Shown piece by piece: positions 1-10,623 of a stretch of DNA of 64,000 bases. Origin of the DNA: Echinometra lucunter (Eukaryota > Echinodermata > Echinoidea > Camarodonta > Echinometridae); NCBI GenBank assembly GCA_029962745.1, contig CM057152.1, positions 20,891,310 through 20,955,309 of the forward strand, read 5' to 3'. Position 1 is the stretch's first letter, and every line of letters starts with the position of its first letter. Position numbers and translations under genes: made by a program. Below the pieces are notes generated by a model. The model saw nothing but the letters and a program-made list of their open reading frames with translations, had not been told where the DNA came from and did not search any database.

Positions 1-420
1 ACATAACAGCATGCAAAATAACAGGAAAATTACAAATACATGACATTATATAAAGCTAAGATATTATGTTGTGAAAAGATCAAATTTTAACCAGGACTTA
101 AACTGATCAAGAGACGAGCATTCTTTGACATCACTTGGGAGTTTATTCCATAGTTGAGGGACTGCATGTTGAAATGCTCTATGCCCATATGATATTGTGG
201 ATACCGTAAGGGGGACCAACAATTGTTTGGAACTGGAACGTAGTTGCCTAATTGGATGATACTCTTTGAGAAGCTGTTGTAAATAGAGAGGAGCTAATTT
301 ATGCTGACATTTGAATGCTATTACAAGAAGTTTAAACATTAATCTGTCTTTAGCTAATATGTTGAGGAGAGACTTGAACAAGATGTTTCCCGCCTGATGT
401 TTATCTGTATGAATCAATTT
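1..420 (-). pseudogene. Non-LTR retrotransposon (LINE) reverse transcriptase C-terminal fragment
   Basis: An open frame of 117 codons (64-417, minus) ends with the tail typical of CR1/L2/Jockey-like reverse transcriptases: a helical stretch with many Leu/Lys (LLVIAFKCQHKLAPLYLQ), then HRAFQHAVPQLWNKLPSDV and FKSWLKFDLF, matching the conserved 'AP.LWN.LP..I....S...FK..LK..LF' ending. Only this end is present; the catalytic YADD region is absent. Positions 1-63 would be its 3' untranslated part. It is a truncated or decayed copy, or it continues beyond the window only on its 3' side, so it is not a host gene. The family assignment between CR1 and L2 is not decided. Confidence 0.75.
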
Positions 421-589
421 TGCTATGTGTTAAAGGCCTTTGAGTTGATACATGAGCTTTTCTCACTTGGTGTGAATCATTCATTTGAATGGTACATCAT
501 CCTCTGCCTACTGTGTTTTTATCACATATTTCAGTCAGTAAATCAATGACAGTCAGACTTTGACTCTTCTATTGTTGTTGGGGTTTTTA
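421..589. other. Short spacer with no recognised feature
   Basis: AT-rich sequence between the LINE remnant and the first tandem-repeat element. I see no exon or repeat in it. Confidence 0.5.
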
Positions 590-1299
590 TGCCTCCGCCC
601 ACTGTAGGTGATTGCCGGAGGCATTATGTTTTCGGGTCGTCCGTCCGTCCCGTTTTCGTTCTCGCGATAACTTAAGAACCATTTGACAGATCAACTTCAA
701 ACTTGCTCGTGTATACATATGGGAGTGACAATGATCTGATTAGATTTTGGAGTCTCAAGGTCAAAGCTCAAGGTCATAGAGCTAATAATACACTTAAAAA
801 TGGCTCGTTCTCGCGATAACTTAAGAACCATTTGACAGATTGGCTTCAAACTTGGCTCATGTATGCACATGGAAGGGACAGTGATCTGATTAGATTTTGG
901 GGTCACAAGGTCAAAGGTCAAAGGTCATAGAGGTCATTATGTACATAGAAATGGTTCGTTTTCACCATAACTCAACAACCATTTGACCGATCAACCTCAA
1001 ACTTGGCACAGGTATGCATATGGGAGGGACAATGATCTGATTAGATTTTAGGGTCTCAGGGTCAAAGGTCAAAGGTCATAGAGGTCATTATGTACATAGA
1101 AATGGTTCGTTCTTATGATAACTCAGTAACCATTTGATGATTCAACAAACTTGATTCATGTATGCATACGGAAAGGGCAATGCTCTCATTAGATTTGGGG
1201 GTCACAAGGTCAAAGGTCAAGGTCAAAGATGTCATTGTATAAATGAAAATAAATCAATATGAAGTGCCAGTTATTTCTGATTTGGTAATGGTGGAGGCA
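590..1299. mobile_element. TIR-bounded element with tandem-repeat core (family A)
   Basis: The left end TGCCTCCGCC (590-599) and the right end GGTGGAGGCA (1290-1299) are inverted repeats with one mismatch. The left end also folds on itself (TGCCTCCG with CGGAGGCA near 617-625). After a GTCCGTCCGTCC run come about four diverged units of roughly 150 bp (672-1240), each with 'AACCATTTGA', a 'GATCTGATTAGATTT' block and AAGGTCAAAGGTCA-type runs. No coding capacity was found. Its layout matches families B and C in this window. The transposase type is unknown. Confidence 0.7.
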
Positions 1300-1382
1300 T
1301 AAAGTTCAACCACATGTGGTCGAAGATTCATCTAGTTTTTTTTTGTTTTTTTTTTTTTATCATTGCAGAACTAAAAAGAAAT

Positions 1383-2148
1383 TTAACCCTAAAAAGGCTG
1401 GGGGGTGGATTACCCCCCCCCCCCGGACGTTTTCGCGCGATATCTCCGCATCGCGCTTAGATGTCGCCATGACGCTGCATGACTTTTTTCTTTAGCATCT
1501 CGCGCATCTTTTGAGACCAAATTCGTGACGTCCGGGTAAGCAGTTCCGAAGTTACGCAATATTTTGTAGTCGCATGTCGGGTCAAAACTTGCTCAAAAAC
1601 AAGATTTCATGTACAAATCCAATACAAATTATGTTTTCAGCAAAAATCATAAATGTATGATTATTTTTACTATTAATGATCAAAGTCAATTAGTTTTAGT
1701 CTGGTGATGATCCAAATAGCATTGCCGACGAATTTCATCAAAAAAACAATAAAAAACAAAAATTCGAAAAACAAAGAAGTACATAAGAAATTTAAAAAAC
1801 AATAAAATACATAAGAAATTAAATTTGATTCCAATTTCGTTTTCATGTATACTTGTTTACAACACTACAAAGAGTATTTACAACAAAAATAAGACTATTT
1901 GGAGCTTCATCTAGTGATTTATAGCAGAAAGTTTGATTTACGCATAAATTAGCATAATTTATTACCTAAAGAATTATTTTGTAGAATTTAACTACGCAAA
2001 TTGGTAGATGACGTCACAGGTGACGTGCATGCCAATTTTCAGCGCGATCGCGCAATCAACAGCCGAGATCTCAAGGGGGGTGGAATCTGCCCCCCCCCCC
2101 TCCCCCAGGTACAGCATTGCTCAAAAAGCCCAGCCTGGTTAGGGTTAA
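1383..2148. mobile_element. piggyBac-like MITE, TTAA-flanked (family 1)
   Basis: The left end TTAACCCTAAAAAGGCTGGG and the reverse complement of the right end TTAACCCTAACCAGGCTGGG agree at 18 of 20 positions. Both ends carry TTAA, the target site duplicated by piggyBac transposases, and the TIR starts with CCCT as in piggyBac itself. The ~766-bp interior has homopolymeric C/G tracts near both ends and no transposase. A full palindromic TGACGTCA sits at 2009-2016. It is non-autonomous. Confidence 0.8.
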
Positions 2149-2585
2149 CATTTGATCAATATAGTAATGGGAACGCCATCAGTGTCTTTCTTCACATTTG
2201 TTTGGCTAATGGTCAAAAGTAACTTGTTGAGTTTAGATGAGCCAATGTAAAACAAAATAATATAATCATTTGATACATTCATGTAAGAGTAGATTAGATA
2301 TATCAACCCTTAATTATGTTGGGAAAGGGGTATGGCAGGAGGAGGAGCAAGTTCATAGTCATACATTTTTTAAACCTTGCTATTGATATTCATATGTCAA
2401 TTTCTATTTTGAAATATTTGTATTTTTAATCTTGGCTTGTGCAATGTCTTTCTATATGGTTGCCTATGAGGGCTCGCATGCCTCCAGGTAAAAGTGAAGG
2501 ATTTCACTTTTGCTAGCCCTGGCCCATAGGCAACCATTTCTTTCCTCTACTCTTTACTTCTCATTTCCTTCTGTTGCTATCATTT

Positions 2586-4169
2586 TTGTCTCGCCTGCGT
2601 AGCGGAGCGAGACATAGGTATCACTATTTCCGGTGTCGGCGTCGGCGTCGGCGTCGTCGTCAACAATTGTGTTGTACACCCAATAACTTTCTATAGCTTT
2701 AAGGTGGGATCACCAAATTCATACCAGAGGTCCATCTCTTGAAGGCGCAGGTCAAGTTCGAATATGAGTCGAATTTGAATAAGGTCAAAGGTCAAAGGTC
2801 AATGAACTTTCCATGACTGGCACTGTGCTATATTGTACACACAATAACTTTTTATACCTTCGAGGTAGGATTGCCAAATTCATACAAGAGGTCCATCTCT
2901 TGAAGGTGCAGGTCAAGTTCGAATGTGAGTTGAATTTGATTAAGGTCAAAGGTCAAAGGTCAATGAACTTTCCATGACTGCCACTGTGCTGTGTTGTACA
3001 CACAATAACTTTCTATAGCTTCGAGGTGGGATCACCAAATTTATACCAGAGGTACATCTCTTGAAGGCACAGGTCAAGTTTGAGTATGAGTTGAATTTGA
3101 ATAAGGTCAGAGGTCAAAGGTCAATGAACTTTCCATGACTGGCACTGTGCTATGTTGTACACACAATAACTTTCTATACCTTCGAGGTAGGATTGCCAAA
3201 TTCATATGAGAGGTCCATCTCTTGAAGGTGCAGGTCAAGTTCGAATGTGAGTTGAATTTGATTAAGGTCAAAGGTCAAAGGTCAATGAACTTTTCATAAC
3301 TGGCACTGTGCTATGTTGTACACCTAATAACTTTCTATAGCTTTGACGTGGAATCACCAAATTCATACCAGAGGTCCATCTCTTGAAGGCGCAGGTCAAG
3401 TTCGAATATGAGTCGAATTTGAATAAGGTCAAAGGTCAAAGGTCAATGAACTTTCCATGACTGGCACTGTGCTATATTGTACACACAATAACTTTCTATA
3501 GCTTCGAGGTGGGATCACCAAATTTATACCAGAGGTACATCTCTTGAAGGCACAGGTCAAGTTTGAGTATGAGTTGAATTTGAATAAGGTCAGAGGTCAA
3601 AGGTCAATGAACTTTCCATGACTGGCACTGTGCTATGTTGTACACACAATAACTTTCTATACCTTCGAGGTAGGATTGCCAAATTCATATGAGAGGTCCA
3701 TCTCTTGAAGGTGCAGGTCAAGTTCGAATGTGAGTTGAATTTGATTAAGGTCAAAGGTCAAAGGTCAATGAACTTTTCATAACTGGCACTGTGCTATGTT
3801 GTACACCTAATAACTTTCTATAGCTTTGACGTGGAATCACCAAATTCATACCATTTTTCAAACAATAAGTTTGCCATAACACCTTAATAATTAATTTAAT
3901 TTTACAATTTTACTCACATTATTATCAGTTACATTCTTTTTCACTAACATTCATTTCCTTACTTGCATGGAAATAATTATAGCTTCATAGTATTAACAGC
4001 ATTCTTAGTGTTATCTGATTTCCTAGGGATAAAGTAGGCCTATACCATTATTGCATATGTACACTGTCAGAACCACAATTCACCCCCTAAACTGCTGACA
4101 GCCTCAGAAGTCATATAGCATAGTTTTGACATGCAGTCTCTTCATGACTGCAATATGCAGGCGAGACAA
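2586..4169. mobile_element. TIR-bounded element with 161-bp satellite core (family B)
   Basis: The ends are a perfect 13-bp inverted repeat, TTGTCTCGCCTGC at 2586-2598 and its complement at 4157-4169. The left end additionally folds as a hairpin (GTCTCGC with GCGAGAC at 2608-2614). A GTCGGC run (2635-2660) leads into the tandem array described separately. The part after the array (3855-4156) is unique and AT-rich. No coding frame was found. It lies upstream of the first EPRS exon seen here, so it is probably intronic. Confidence 0.75.
2660..3855. repeat. 161-bp tandem repeat array, about 7.4 units, with 483-bp higher-order period
   Basis: The landmark AAGGTCA starts at 2781, 2942, 3103, 3264, 3425, 3586 and 3747, which is an exact 161-bp step each time. 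Units at 3103 and 3264 recur almost unchanged at 3586 and 3747, which gives a three-unit (483-bp) higher-order repeat and implies recent unequal exchange. Most units contain AGGTCA half-sites separated by one base (AAGGTCAAAGGTCAAAGGTC), the DR1 arrangement bound by nuclear receptors such as RXR or HNF4. Whether they are bound is unknown. Confidence 0.9.
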
Positions 4170-4304
4170 CGCTTGGCGTTTGCCTTGTTAATGATATTTG
4201 TATATCAACTTCTGATTTTTCCGGCCAAGTGAATAATAATGATAAAAAATAATAATATGTATGTATCCATGATGTATGTTCTCTGTTTGATTTTGAATGC
4301 TTAG

Positions 4305-6251
4305 GTAATTGTCATACCATGTGGGATCACTGCCAAGACAACCGACGAGCAGAGGAACAAGCTCCTGGACAAGTGTCATGACTACGTGAAGACCCTGAAG
4401 GCTGGTGGAATCCGAGCTCAGAGTGATCTCAGGGATAACTACTCTCCAGGGTGGAAGTTCAACCATTGGGAACTCAAGGTGAGCCATCAAGATTCCTTCC
4501 AAAAAAATAATAGGTCTTTAGTGATCAGTTTAAACAAAGTTGTAACTTGTGAATAGCTCAGGCGATCATACACTACGAGGTACGTGCTTACTCTGAAATA
4601 TTAACATGATTTATGCACAATGGGGCTAATCAATATTTCCCTCTTTGCTTCTGCAACTGAACTAAATTACTGACTATGTTTATTCTACAAACGAAGTATT
4701 CGTTTGTGCCCCATCTATTGTTTCTTTGTATATCTATCTTATGGAATTTTATTCTTAACTATTCTGTATATACGTTATGCATTTTGGTGTAAATATGTTC
4801 ATTCAGGGCCCCATGGAAGACCACTAATTATTGGTGAATGGGCTATCCCGACAAAAGATTAGAAATAAATAAATAAAATAAAAAAGTTTCAAATATATCG
4901 TGTACATAGTAGTAATACATTACTGGGGCAAATTTTGGGCTTATATCAAAGAATGGGGTTGCAATTGGGCCCCACACTTGGGAATATCCTTGTAGGTAAT
5001 CAAGAAAAGCATGCGTTTGTTATAAGCCCTAAACTTGCTTCGTTGGTGAATTACCGCTGTGTAGATAGCATGTTATGTTTCACAGTAGTGCGGCGTGTGT
5101 GTACTTTCTTACACATCTGAATGCTCTTTATCCATCACTTAAGTTTCAGAAATAGAAGACATACTTCTTTTATTGAATACTAAATAATTTTTAAGGTAAG
5201 GGAATTATTATTATTATTAATTCTCTCATGATCAGCCTGCATGAAAGAGCTTTAATCGGTCCATCAGTCGTTATGATTCAAACATTGCCTTTTGATAGGC
5301 TCTTGGTTTTAACGTGTTTATTTATCACTGCACGATGGTACTGTTTAAATGGTAATTTTGCTTGAATCCTTAAAGAACAGCAAGTACATACTTGTTGGTG
5401 TGGAGTCAAGAACCTGCAGTTTTACTATGTGGGAAACTTAAGTTATTGAAATCAAATGCCGTACCATAAGACACTATAATGATGAGGTTGTATATCCAAT
5501 ACCTAGTGCCCATATTAAAGTTAAAGTGTGTTCTGCGAAGTGCAGAGTGGTGATTTAAACCAGTAACCGAAGGAATAATACACTGGTTTGCACTTTGGTC
5601 TGTAATTTCTAACTGATAACACAGCATCAAATCTTTGCACTGTGGCATGTTTGAACCTAGGGAGTCCCAATCCGTGTCGAAGTAGGACCACGAGACATGA
5701 GCAAGCAGGAGTTCATCGCTGCTAGACGAGACACTGGGACCAAGACCACATTCCCTGAGGCTGAAACAGTTGCCAAGGTTACCGAGCTTCTGGATACAAT
5801 CCAGAATGACATGTATGCCAGGTAAGTCATGTATTACTTATGTTCATAGAAAATGAAGCCAGGGGAGCGTTTCATTAAATGTCTTGTCCATGATTTTTAC
5901 CAGCAACTGTTATAAGCTACTTAAATCCTTGCATCTGATTGGCTGAGAGCAAATTTGTCAGTAAAAATAACTGACAAGACACTTTATGAAATGCCCCCCC
6001 CCCCCCTGGTCTTTCTGTGAAACAGCCACTGACTGATTATTAGCTTCATGAATGTATGAAAATGAAGGAAAAAGATGAAGGTTCTTGGTCTTGCCTTTCT
6101 TATCTTCCGGTTCTGGAAATTTTAGTGTCCATTTTTTATTTCATAACTATTTGTGAGAGTGTATGATGTAAACCAGTCAGGAACCTAGGCTGGAAGTCAG
6201 TGTACTGTTTTGTTGTTGTTTTCGTTGTTGTTGTTGTCGTCGTTGTGGTCG

Positions 6252-6283
<32 letters not shown>

Positions 6284-8275
6284 TTTTATTTTATAATTTT
6301 AGTGTGGTATTTATTTCCATACATTGTATGCATTGTAAAGGAACGAAATTATACAGAAATTACTCATTTATCTCATCCCCTTCCACTTCTCTCTCTCTCA
6401 CTCTCTGTCTGCTGTCTCTCTCTCTGTGTCTGTCCCTGTCTCTCTGTTTCTTGCTCTGTCTCTTTATCTGTTTCAGTTTGTAACATAGTAGAGAATGCTC
6501 TGTTTCTTTGTTTAGGGCTAAGAAGGATCTCGATGATCACATCGTCGTCACCAGCTCATGGAATGAGTTCTGTGATAGACTGGATGAAAAGAAGGTAAAC
6601 AGATTTGTTTAAGTTTTCTATTTATTCAGTTTAAATGAATACTGTGGTGCAAATTTGAATTGAACAGAACGCTTTATTAAAATAGTGGATGTAACAGTCC
6701 AAAGGCTGAATTCTCCCTATCACAAATATGATATACAACAGTAGAAGCCAATATTTCCCACACACAGCACAAACAGAGGCGTTGCCAGTTTCCATGCAAA
6801 CATAATGGGTCGAGTCCCATGAAAATTTCAGTTTTTGAGCCTAGAAAATGCAAGCAACAAATTGTGATGCTACCTGCAGAGATCTAATAAAATTATCAGG
6901 ATAGTTTACGAAACCTGAACAATATTTTCGTCAAATGAGCGATTTGTTAACCTGGTTGTACATTTTCTGTAGAAGCAGGAAGAGATCCTGTCAAATTGTC
7001 GGTACTGGATTGTATCTGAGCATATGCTCACCTGCGCGGTATGTGGGAAATGTCTACTATTGTATCTCATATTTGCGGTAAGGAGAATTGCATTTGGTGT
7101 ACAATAACACACAACATTGCAAAACTATCACTAGATTTGATATATATAAAGATGACAAGAATAAATACTAAGGGAGTATAAACAGATCCAGCATAGATAG
7201 ATACATGCAGATACAAACAAGCGCATAATTTTGTTTTGACAAGTTTCGTGGTGCTGCAGATATTTAGCTAATGAATTTGTATTCATTCTTGTTAGTAAAA
7301 ACCTGTCACAGTGTAATTATGATATCTAATGATTTATTTTATTTACAGCTTCTTCTTGTTCCATACTGTGGCGATGTTCCATGCGAAGATAGAATCAAGA
7401 AAGACAGTGCAAAGTAAGCCCCTCTCCTTTCTCTTTTTCTTTCTCCCCACTCTCTCTCATTCTCTTTCACCTCCCTCATCCCTTTTCAAAGTCTTTCATC
7501 ATATCTTTACGATTCTGAGTACCTGGTAGTATCTTAGCTTTACCAATAAAGTATAATTGCGTTGTGGGATATTTCAACCTGTTATCCTGTGTTAATGTAA
7601 AAAAAAAAAAAAACAGATGACAGACATGAATCTTCAGTTTCTCATATGAGTTCTTGCAGACAAATGTACGTTGACTTTGTGTTCGGGAATGTTCTTGTAC
7701 AGTATTTAAACTTTATCCCCCAAAAATCAAATGATTGCATTGATTGAATGAAAGGAAGTGGAATGCCTGAAGATTGGGACCATTGTAACTGCGCAAAGTT
7801 CTAACGATTACACTAGTAATTACAGCTCTAATTTCCCTTTCAAGAAATGATGGAGTTCATTATGTGTTTGCAACAGAAGTTGAATGTGGTCATGTATGAA
7901 GCCATCGAGCACAAATTTCAGTTCATTTTCCATATACCCGAGTTATTTCTGGTGTAGTGTTCAGCAGGTTAAATATCGTCTGTTCAGAGCCAGAAGGGCA
8001 TTAACACATATCATTTTATACAGACTTAATGCCCCTCTGGCTCCAGACAGACGAAATTTTATTACATGGTACAAGAATTCTGTGAAGGCTTTATACATCC
8101 TGTGTTTCCTTTTGACAGGGATCGTGATGTAGTCGCTGGGGCTCCCTCTATGGGGGCAAAGGGTCTGTGCATCCCGTTCCAGCAGCCTGCAGAGATTGCT
8201 CCAGGTACCCGCTGCATATGTCCAGGCTGTTCGAATGATGCCAAGAAGTACACGCTCTTTGGACGCAGCTACTAG
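4305..8275 (+). CDS. EPRS1: Prolyl-tRNA synthetase part of EPRS, 3' five coding exons (partial)
   Basis: Coding exons are 4305-4478, 5661-5821, 6516-6594, 7349-7413 and 8119-8275 (stop TAG at 8273), all with GT-AG borders and matching phases. They encode the last 211 residues of a eukaryotic cytosolic class II prolyl-tRNA synthetase, which charges tRNA-Pro. The first exon starts in VIVIPCGIT and contains the highly conserved DLRDNYSPGWKFNHWELK of the anticodon-binding domain; the next begins GVPIRVEVGPRDM. The C-terminal zinc-binding domain keeps both cysteine pairs (CGDVPC and CIC), then GAPSMGAKGLCIPF and the terminal YTLFGRSY. This matches human EPRS1 to its last residue. The GluRS half and the ProRS catalytic core lie upstream of the window, so bifunctionality is inferred from animal homologues. 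No other exon of the gene was found in 1-4300. Confidence 0.96.
4700..4888 (+). mobile_element. LINE 3' tail fragment in EPRS intron
   Basis: The segment ends with 'CAGGGCCCCATGGAAGACC', a short unique stretch, then an AATAAATAAATAAAATAAAA tail. The same pattern (CAGGGCCCCCTGGAAAAC followed by AAATAAAT repeats) occurs at 40530-40614. This is the 3' end of a CR1/L2-like LINE, 5'-truncated as usual. The left border is approximate. Confidence 0.6.
4889..5660. other. EPRS intron remainder
   Basis: AT-rich intron with a short (TTA)n run near 5207. Small open frames here lack conserved protein character. No further feature was seen. Confidence 0.5.
5860..6008. mobile_element. Foldback MITE with conserved CCAAT-containing core (copy 1)
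   Basis: The arms AGCGTTTCATTAAATGTCTT and, inverted, GACAAGACACTTTATGAAATGC pair over most of their length, and the termini are CAGGGG and a C-run ending in CTG. The centre carries CTTGCATCTGATTGGCTGAG, which is shared almost exactly with copies at 42985-43137 and, inverted, 44701-44850. It lies in an EPRS intron. The CAGGGG end is hAT-like, but I found no matching 8-bp target duplication. Confidence 0.7.
6200..6480. repeat. Simple-sequence cluster: GTT, GTTTT and CT repeats
   Basis: Contains (GTT)n at 6210-6250, (GTTTT)n at 6252-6285 and (CT/CTGT)n at 6390-6475, in the EPRS intron just ahead of the exon at 6516. Long open frames here are products of the low-complexity sequence. Confidence 0.85.
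7966..8056. repeat. ~90-bp palindromic element in EPRS intron (copy 1)
   Basis: CGTCTGTTCAGAGCCAGAAG, with GGCATTAA, pairs with TTAATGCC...CTGGCTCCAGACAGACG across a short loop. A near-identical palindrome occurs at 49384-49468 in an ankyrin-gene intron. It looks like a very short foldback transposon. It ends about 60 bp before the last EPRS exon. Confidence 0.75.
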
Positions 8276-10118
8276 GAAGATGATATGATGATGAAAATTG
8301 GCCCCTGCCCCTGCTCCTGCCCCTGCCCCTGCCCCTGCCCCTGCCCCTTCCCCCTCCCCTCCCAATCGTACAGGGTTATGTAACCTAAATCTCCACCCCT
8401 TCTACCCCCCCCCCCCCTTCTCCTCCAAGGCCATCAAAATAGAGCTGATATAAATGCATTTATTTACCTTTTGACATAATTTTTCACATATTTTGGGGTG
8501 TTACCAAGGAGATTTAATACTCATGCATATTCTCTGTTTTATTAGGAAATCATCATGATTGTCTTAAAGATTACCAGTCTGTTTCACTATGTATATTGGG
8601 TAGACCTCCTGGCAGAAAATAACGTCGACACTCTTTTCTCTTATCAATGCGAAGGTTGCATCATCTTATCTTTGATTATTACAAGTAGCCTAAATAACAT
8701 CCCTCTTGAAATTTATTTATTCTTTTCTTTTAGCTGAAATTTAATTCATTAGTTATTCCTTGTCATTCCTTATTAGTATGACACTTCAAGCGATACTTTT
8801 GTCTATTATTTGGATTTGAATTTTGGCAGTGTTTCACAAAATAGAATTCAAAAGTGCAGTCAGATCAGTACATGCTTTGCCATGACTTGCAGAATTCCAA
8901 TGTTCTTATAAGTTAGTTTATTTTGTGTTCCAGTGCACTGATGTAACACCAGAAACGTGCATGAATTTCGGAATGGTCCAGATTCATCAAAGTTTCAAGT
9001 CAAAAGAAAATTTGAATCACAAAAAAAATAGAAATACAAAAACAATTTCCAGGGATTTAGGTAGCCAAAACATGTGATTTTATTTATGTTCTTGCTTGGT
9101 ATGAAGCCTCCAACCACAGTGAAACTAAACCTGGGTACTGACTGCACTGCACTTGAGTGAATTAAATGAGTGCAACATATGATTAAAGATTTGAGCAAGG
9201 GTCAGATGAATTGTAGGACAGCACTGATGGTCACAACAATTGACTCTGTATTAGAAGAAATATCAAATTGGAAAGTCAGTAATGTGACTGCGATTTCATT
9301 CAGAGGTTGTTACTTGTGTCTGGGATTGCAAATATGCCTTCAGGAAGTGTTAATCCCTCTACCATAAGTTCAGATTCTCTATTTATGGAAAACAAAAAAT
9401 GCACAGGTATTCTAGGTATTTCAGATTCTTTTCATGTTTTATTGTTAATAATTTCCTTTTATAACTTATTTCGGCAAATGCACAATACAAGATTTACTTA
9501 AGTGCATTAGTGCAAAATTATCTTTTACATGTGCGTGTGGAGTGCAGTATACGTGAGAGCAAATTTCTGTTTGCGCCTCAAAAAATGTTCGTACTAGCAA
9601 AATTCGCTTTTCTTAATTTGTTCCTTTGAAATTTATGTATGACATATGACTCATAAGTAGTGTCATGTGTGTATGACAATGGAACCTGCTTAATTGTGTT
9701 TCATTCTTAGCTTTGAATGCCCTTTTTTTTTCTTCTTCTTTTTCTTCTTTTTGTCAATCATATGCGCCTCTAACAGTAGGAGTTAGGAATTTTTTTCTTT
9801 TTCTTTCTGGTAATATTCTTTAAAAAGGAATGAAAATTATAAAATCATGTACTGGTAATACATACAAATTATGAGAAAGGTATCAGGTATGGCAAAGTGT
9901 GAAAGTTTCAGATTTTATATTATTTTCCAGAACTTATTCACCATGAATTTCACATTCATTGTATTAGGGACATTGTGTGTTCTCACCCTTTGGGAGACCA
10001 ACACAATGTTTTTTTAGAATTTTTAGTAGAAAATAAAAACCCACATTTATATGCTGTGAATCAACTTATGTCTCGGAATGTAGTTTCTTTCACTATGTGT
10101 TTATATTCCATTGCGAGA
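8276..10118. other. EPRS 3' untranslated/flanking region
   Basis: A CCCCTG hexamer microsatellite (8303-8347) and a C-run (8405-8418) follow the stop codon. The rest is AT-rich and unique. The best plus-strand polyadenylation signals I see are ATTAAA near 9182 and AATAAA at 10032-10037, so the 3' UTR could be 0.9-1.8 kb. Neither is demonstrated. Confidence 0.45.
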
Positions 10119-10623
10119 TTAAAGACATTGGTTAACATTGTTATGATTTTTTAAAAATCTTGTTTTGTTACTTGAAAATGGGATAAACATAAGGGTTATA
10201 GTGTAAAAATACCAGTCTGAAAGTTTCAAAGTATGATATCCACAGGAAGTATGTTTAAATATAAATAATGTGAACCAATGTTTGAAAAATATACGAGGGT
10301 CGGTTGCACAGAATAGACATAAGGATTGCGCATGCGCGTATGACTCGCCTTACTGTACTCTGTGTATTGGCGTATCACACGGTATGAGGCACATAACGGG
10401 ATTTTCAAATTCAAGCAAAGCCGTCCTCTTGGTCCTCTTAGTGAGTGTCTCGTGAGACGAAGGATAATAAAATCACCGTTTGCGTCTAACATACACTTTT
10501 TCATTCCAAGGTATGGTTGATTTCAGGGTTTTTGAGTTCAAATACAAGTACTCATACACATGTTACATCTTAGTTTGAGAATTTTTTAAATCAGCTGCTC
10601 ACTAAGTTAGCCAATGCCTTTAA
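10119..10623 (-). mobile_element. TTAA-flanked MITE (family 2, copy 1)
   Basis: Bounded by TTAA with TIRs TTAAAGACATTGGTTAAC and, inverted, TTAAAGGCATTGGCTAAC (16 of 18 identical). It is the reverse complement of the element at 52488-52984 along its full length, at roughly 85-90% identity by eye. The TTAA target and TIR ends suggest mobilisation by a piggyBac-like transposase. A 92-codon open frame (10226-10504, minus) is also open in the other copy (89 codons) but resembles no protein I know. Confidence 0.85.

Noticed and set aside
2660..3855. Regularly spaced repeats resembling a CRISPR array
   Set aside because: The whole 161-bp unit is repeated with no unique spacers, and the genome is eukaryotic.
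4935..5120. 61-codon frame in an EPRS intron
   Set aside because: No similarity, no start context or partner exon; it is ordinary intron.
8062..8365. Open frames antisense to the last EPRS exon
   Set aside because: They are shadows of the EPRS exon and of the CCCCTG repeat.
10226..10504. 92-codon frame also open (89 codons) in the second copy of the TTAA element
   Set aside because: The elements are near-identical in DNA, so shared openness is expected. No protein family is recognised and the element size and ends are those of a MITE.
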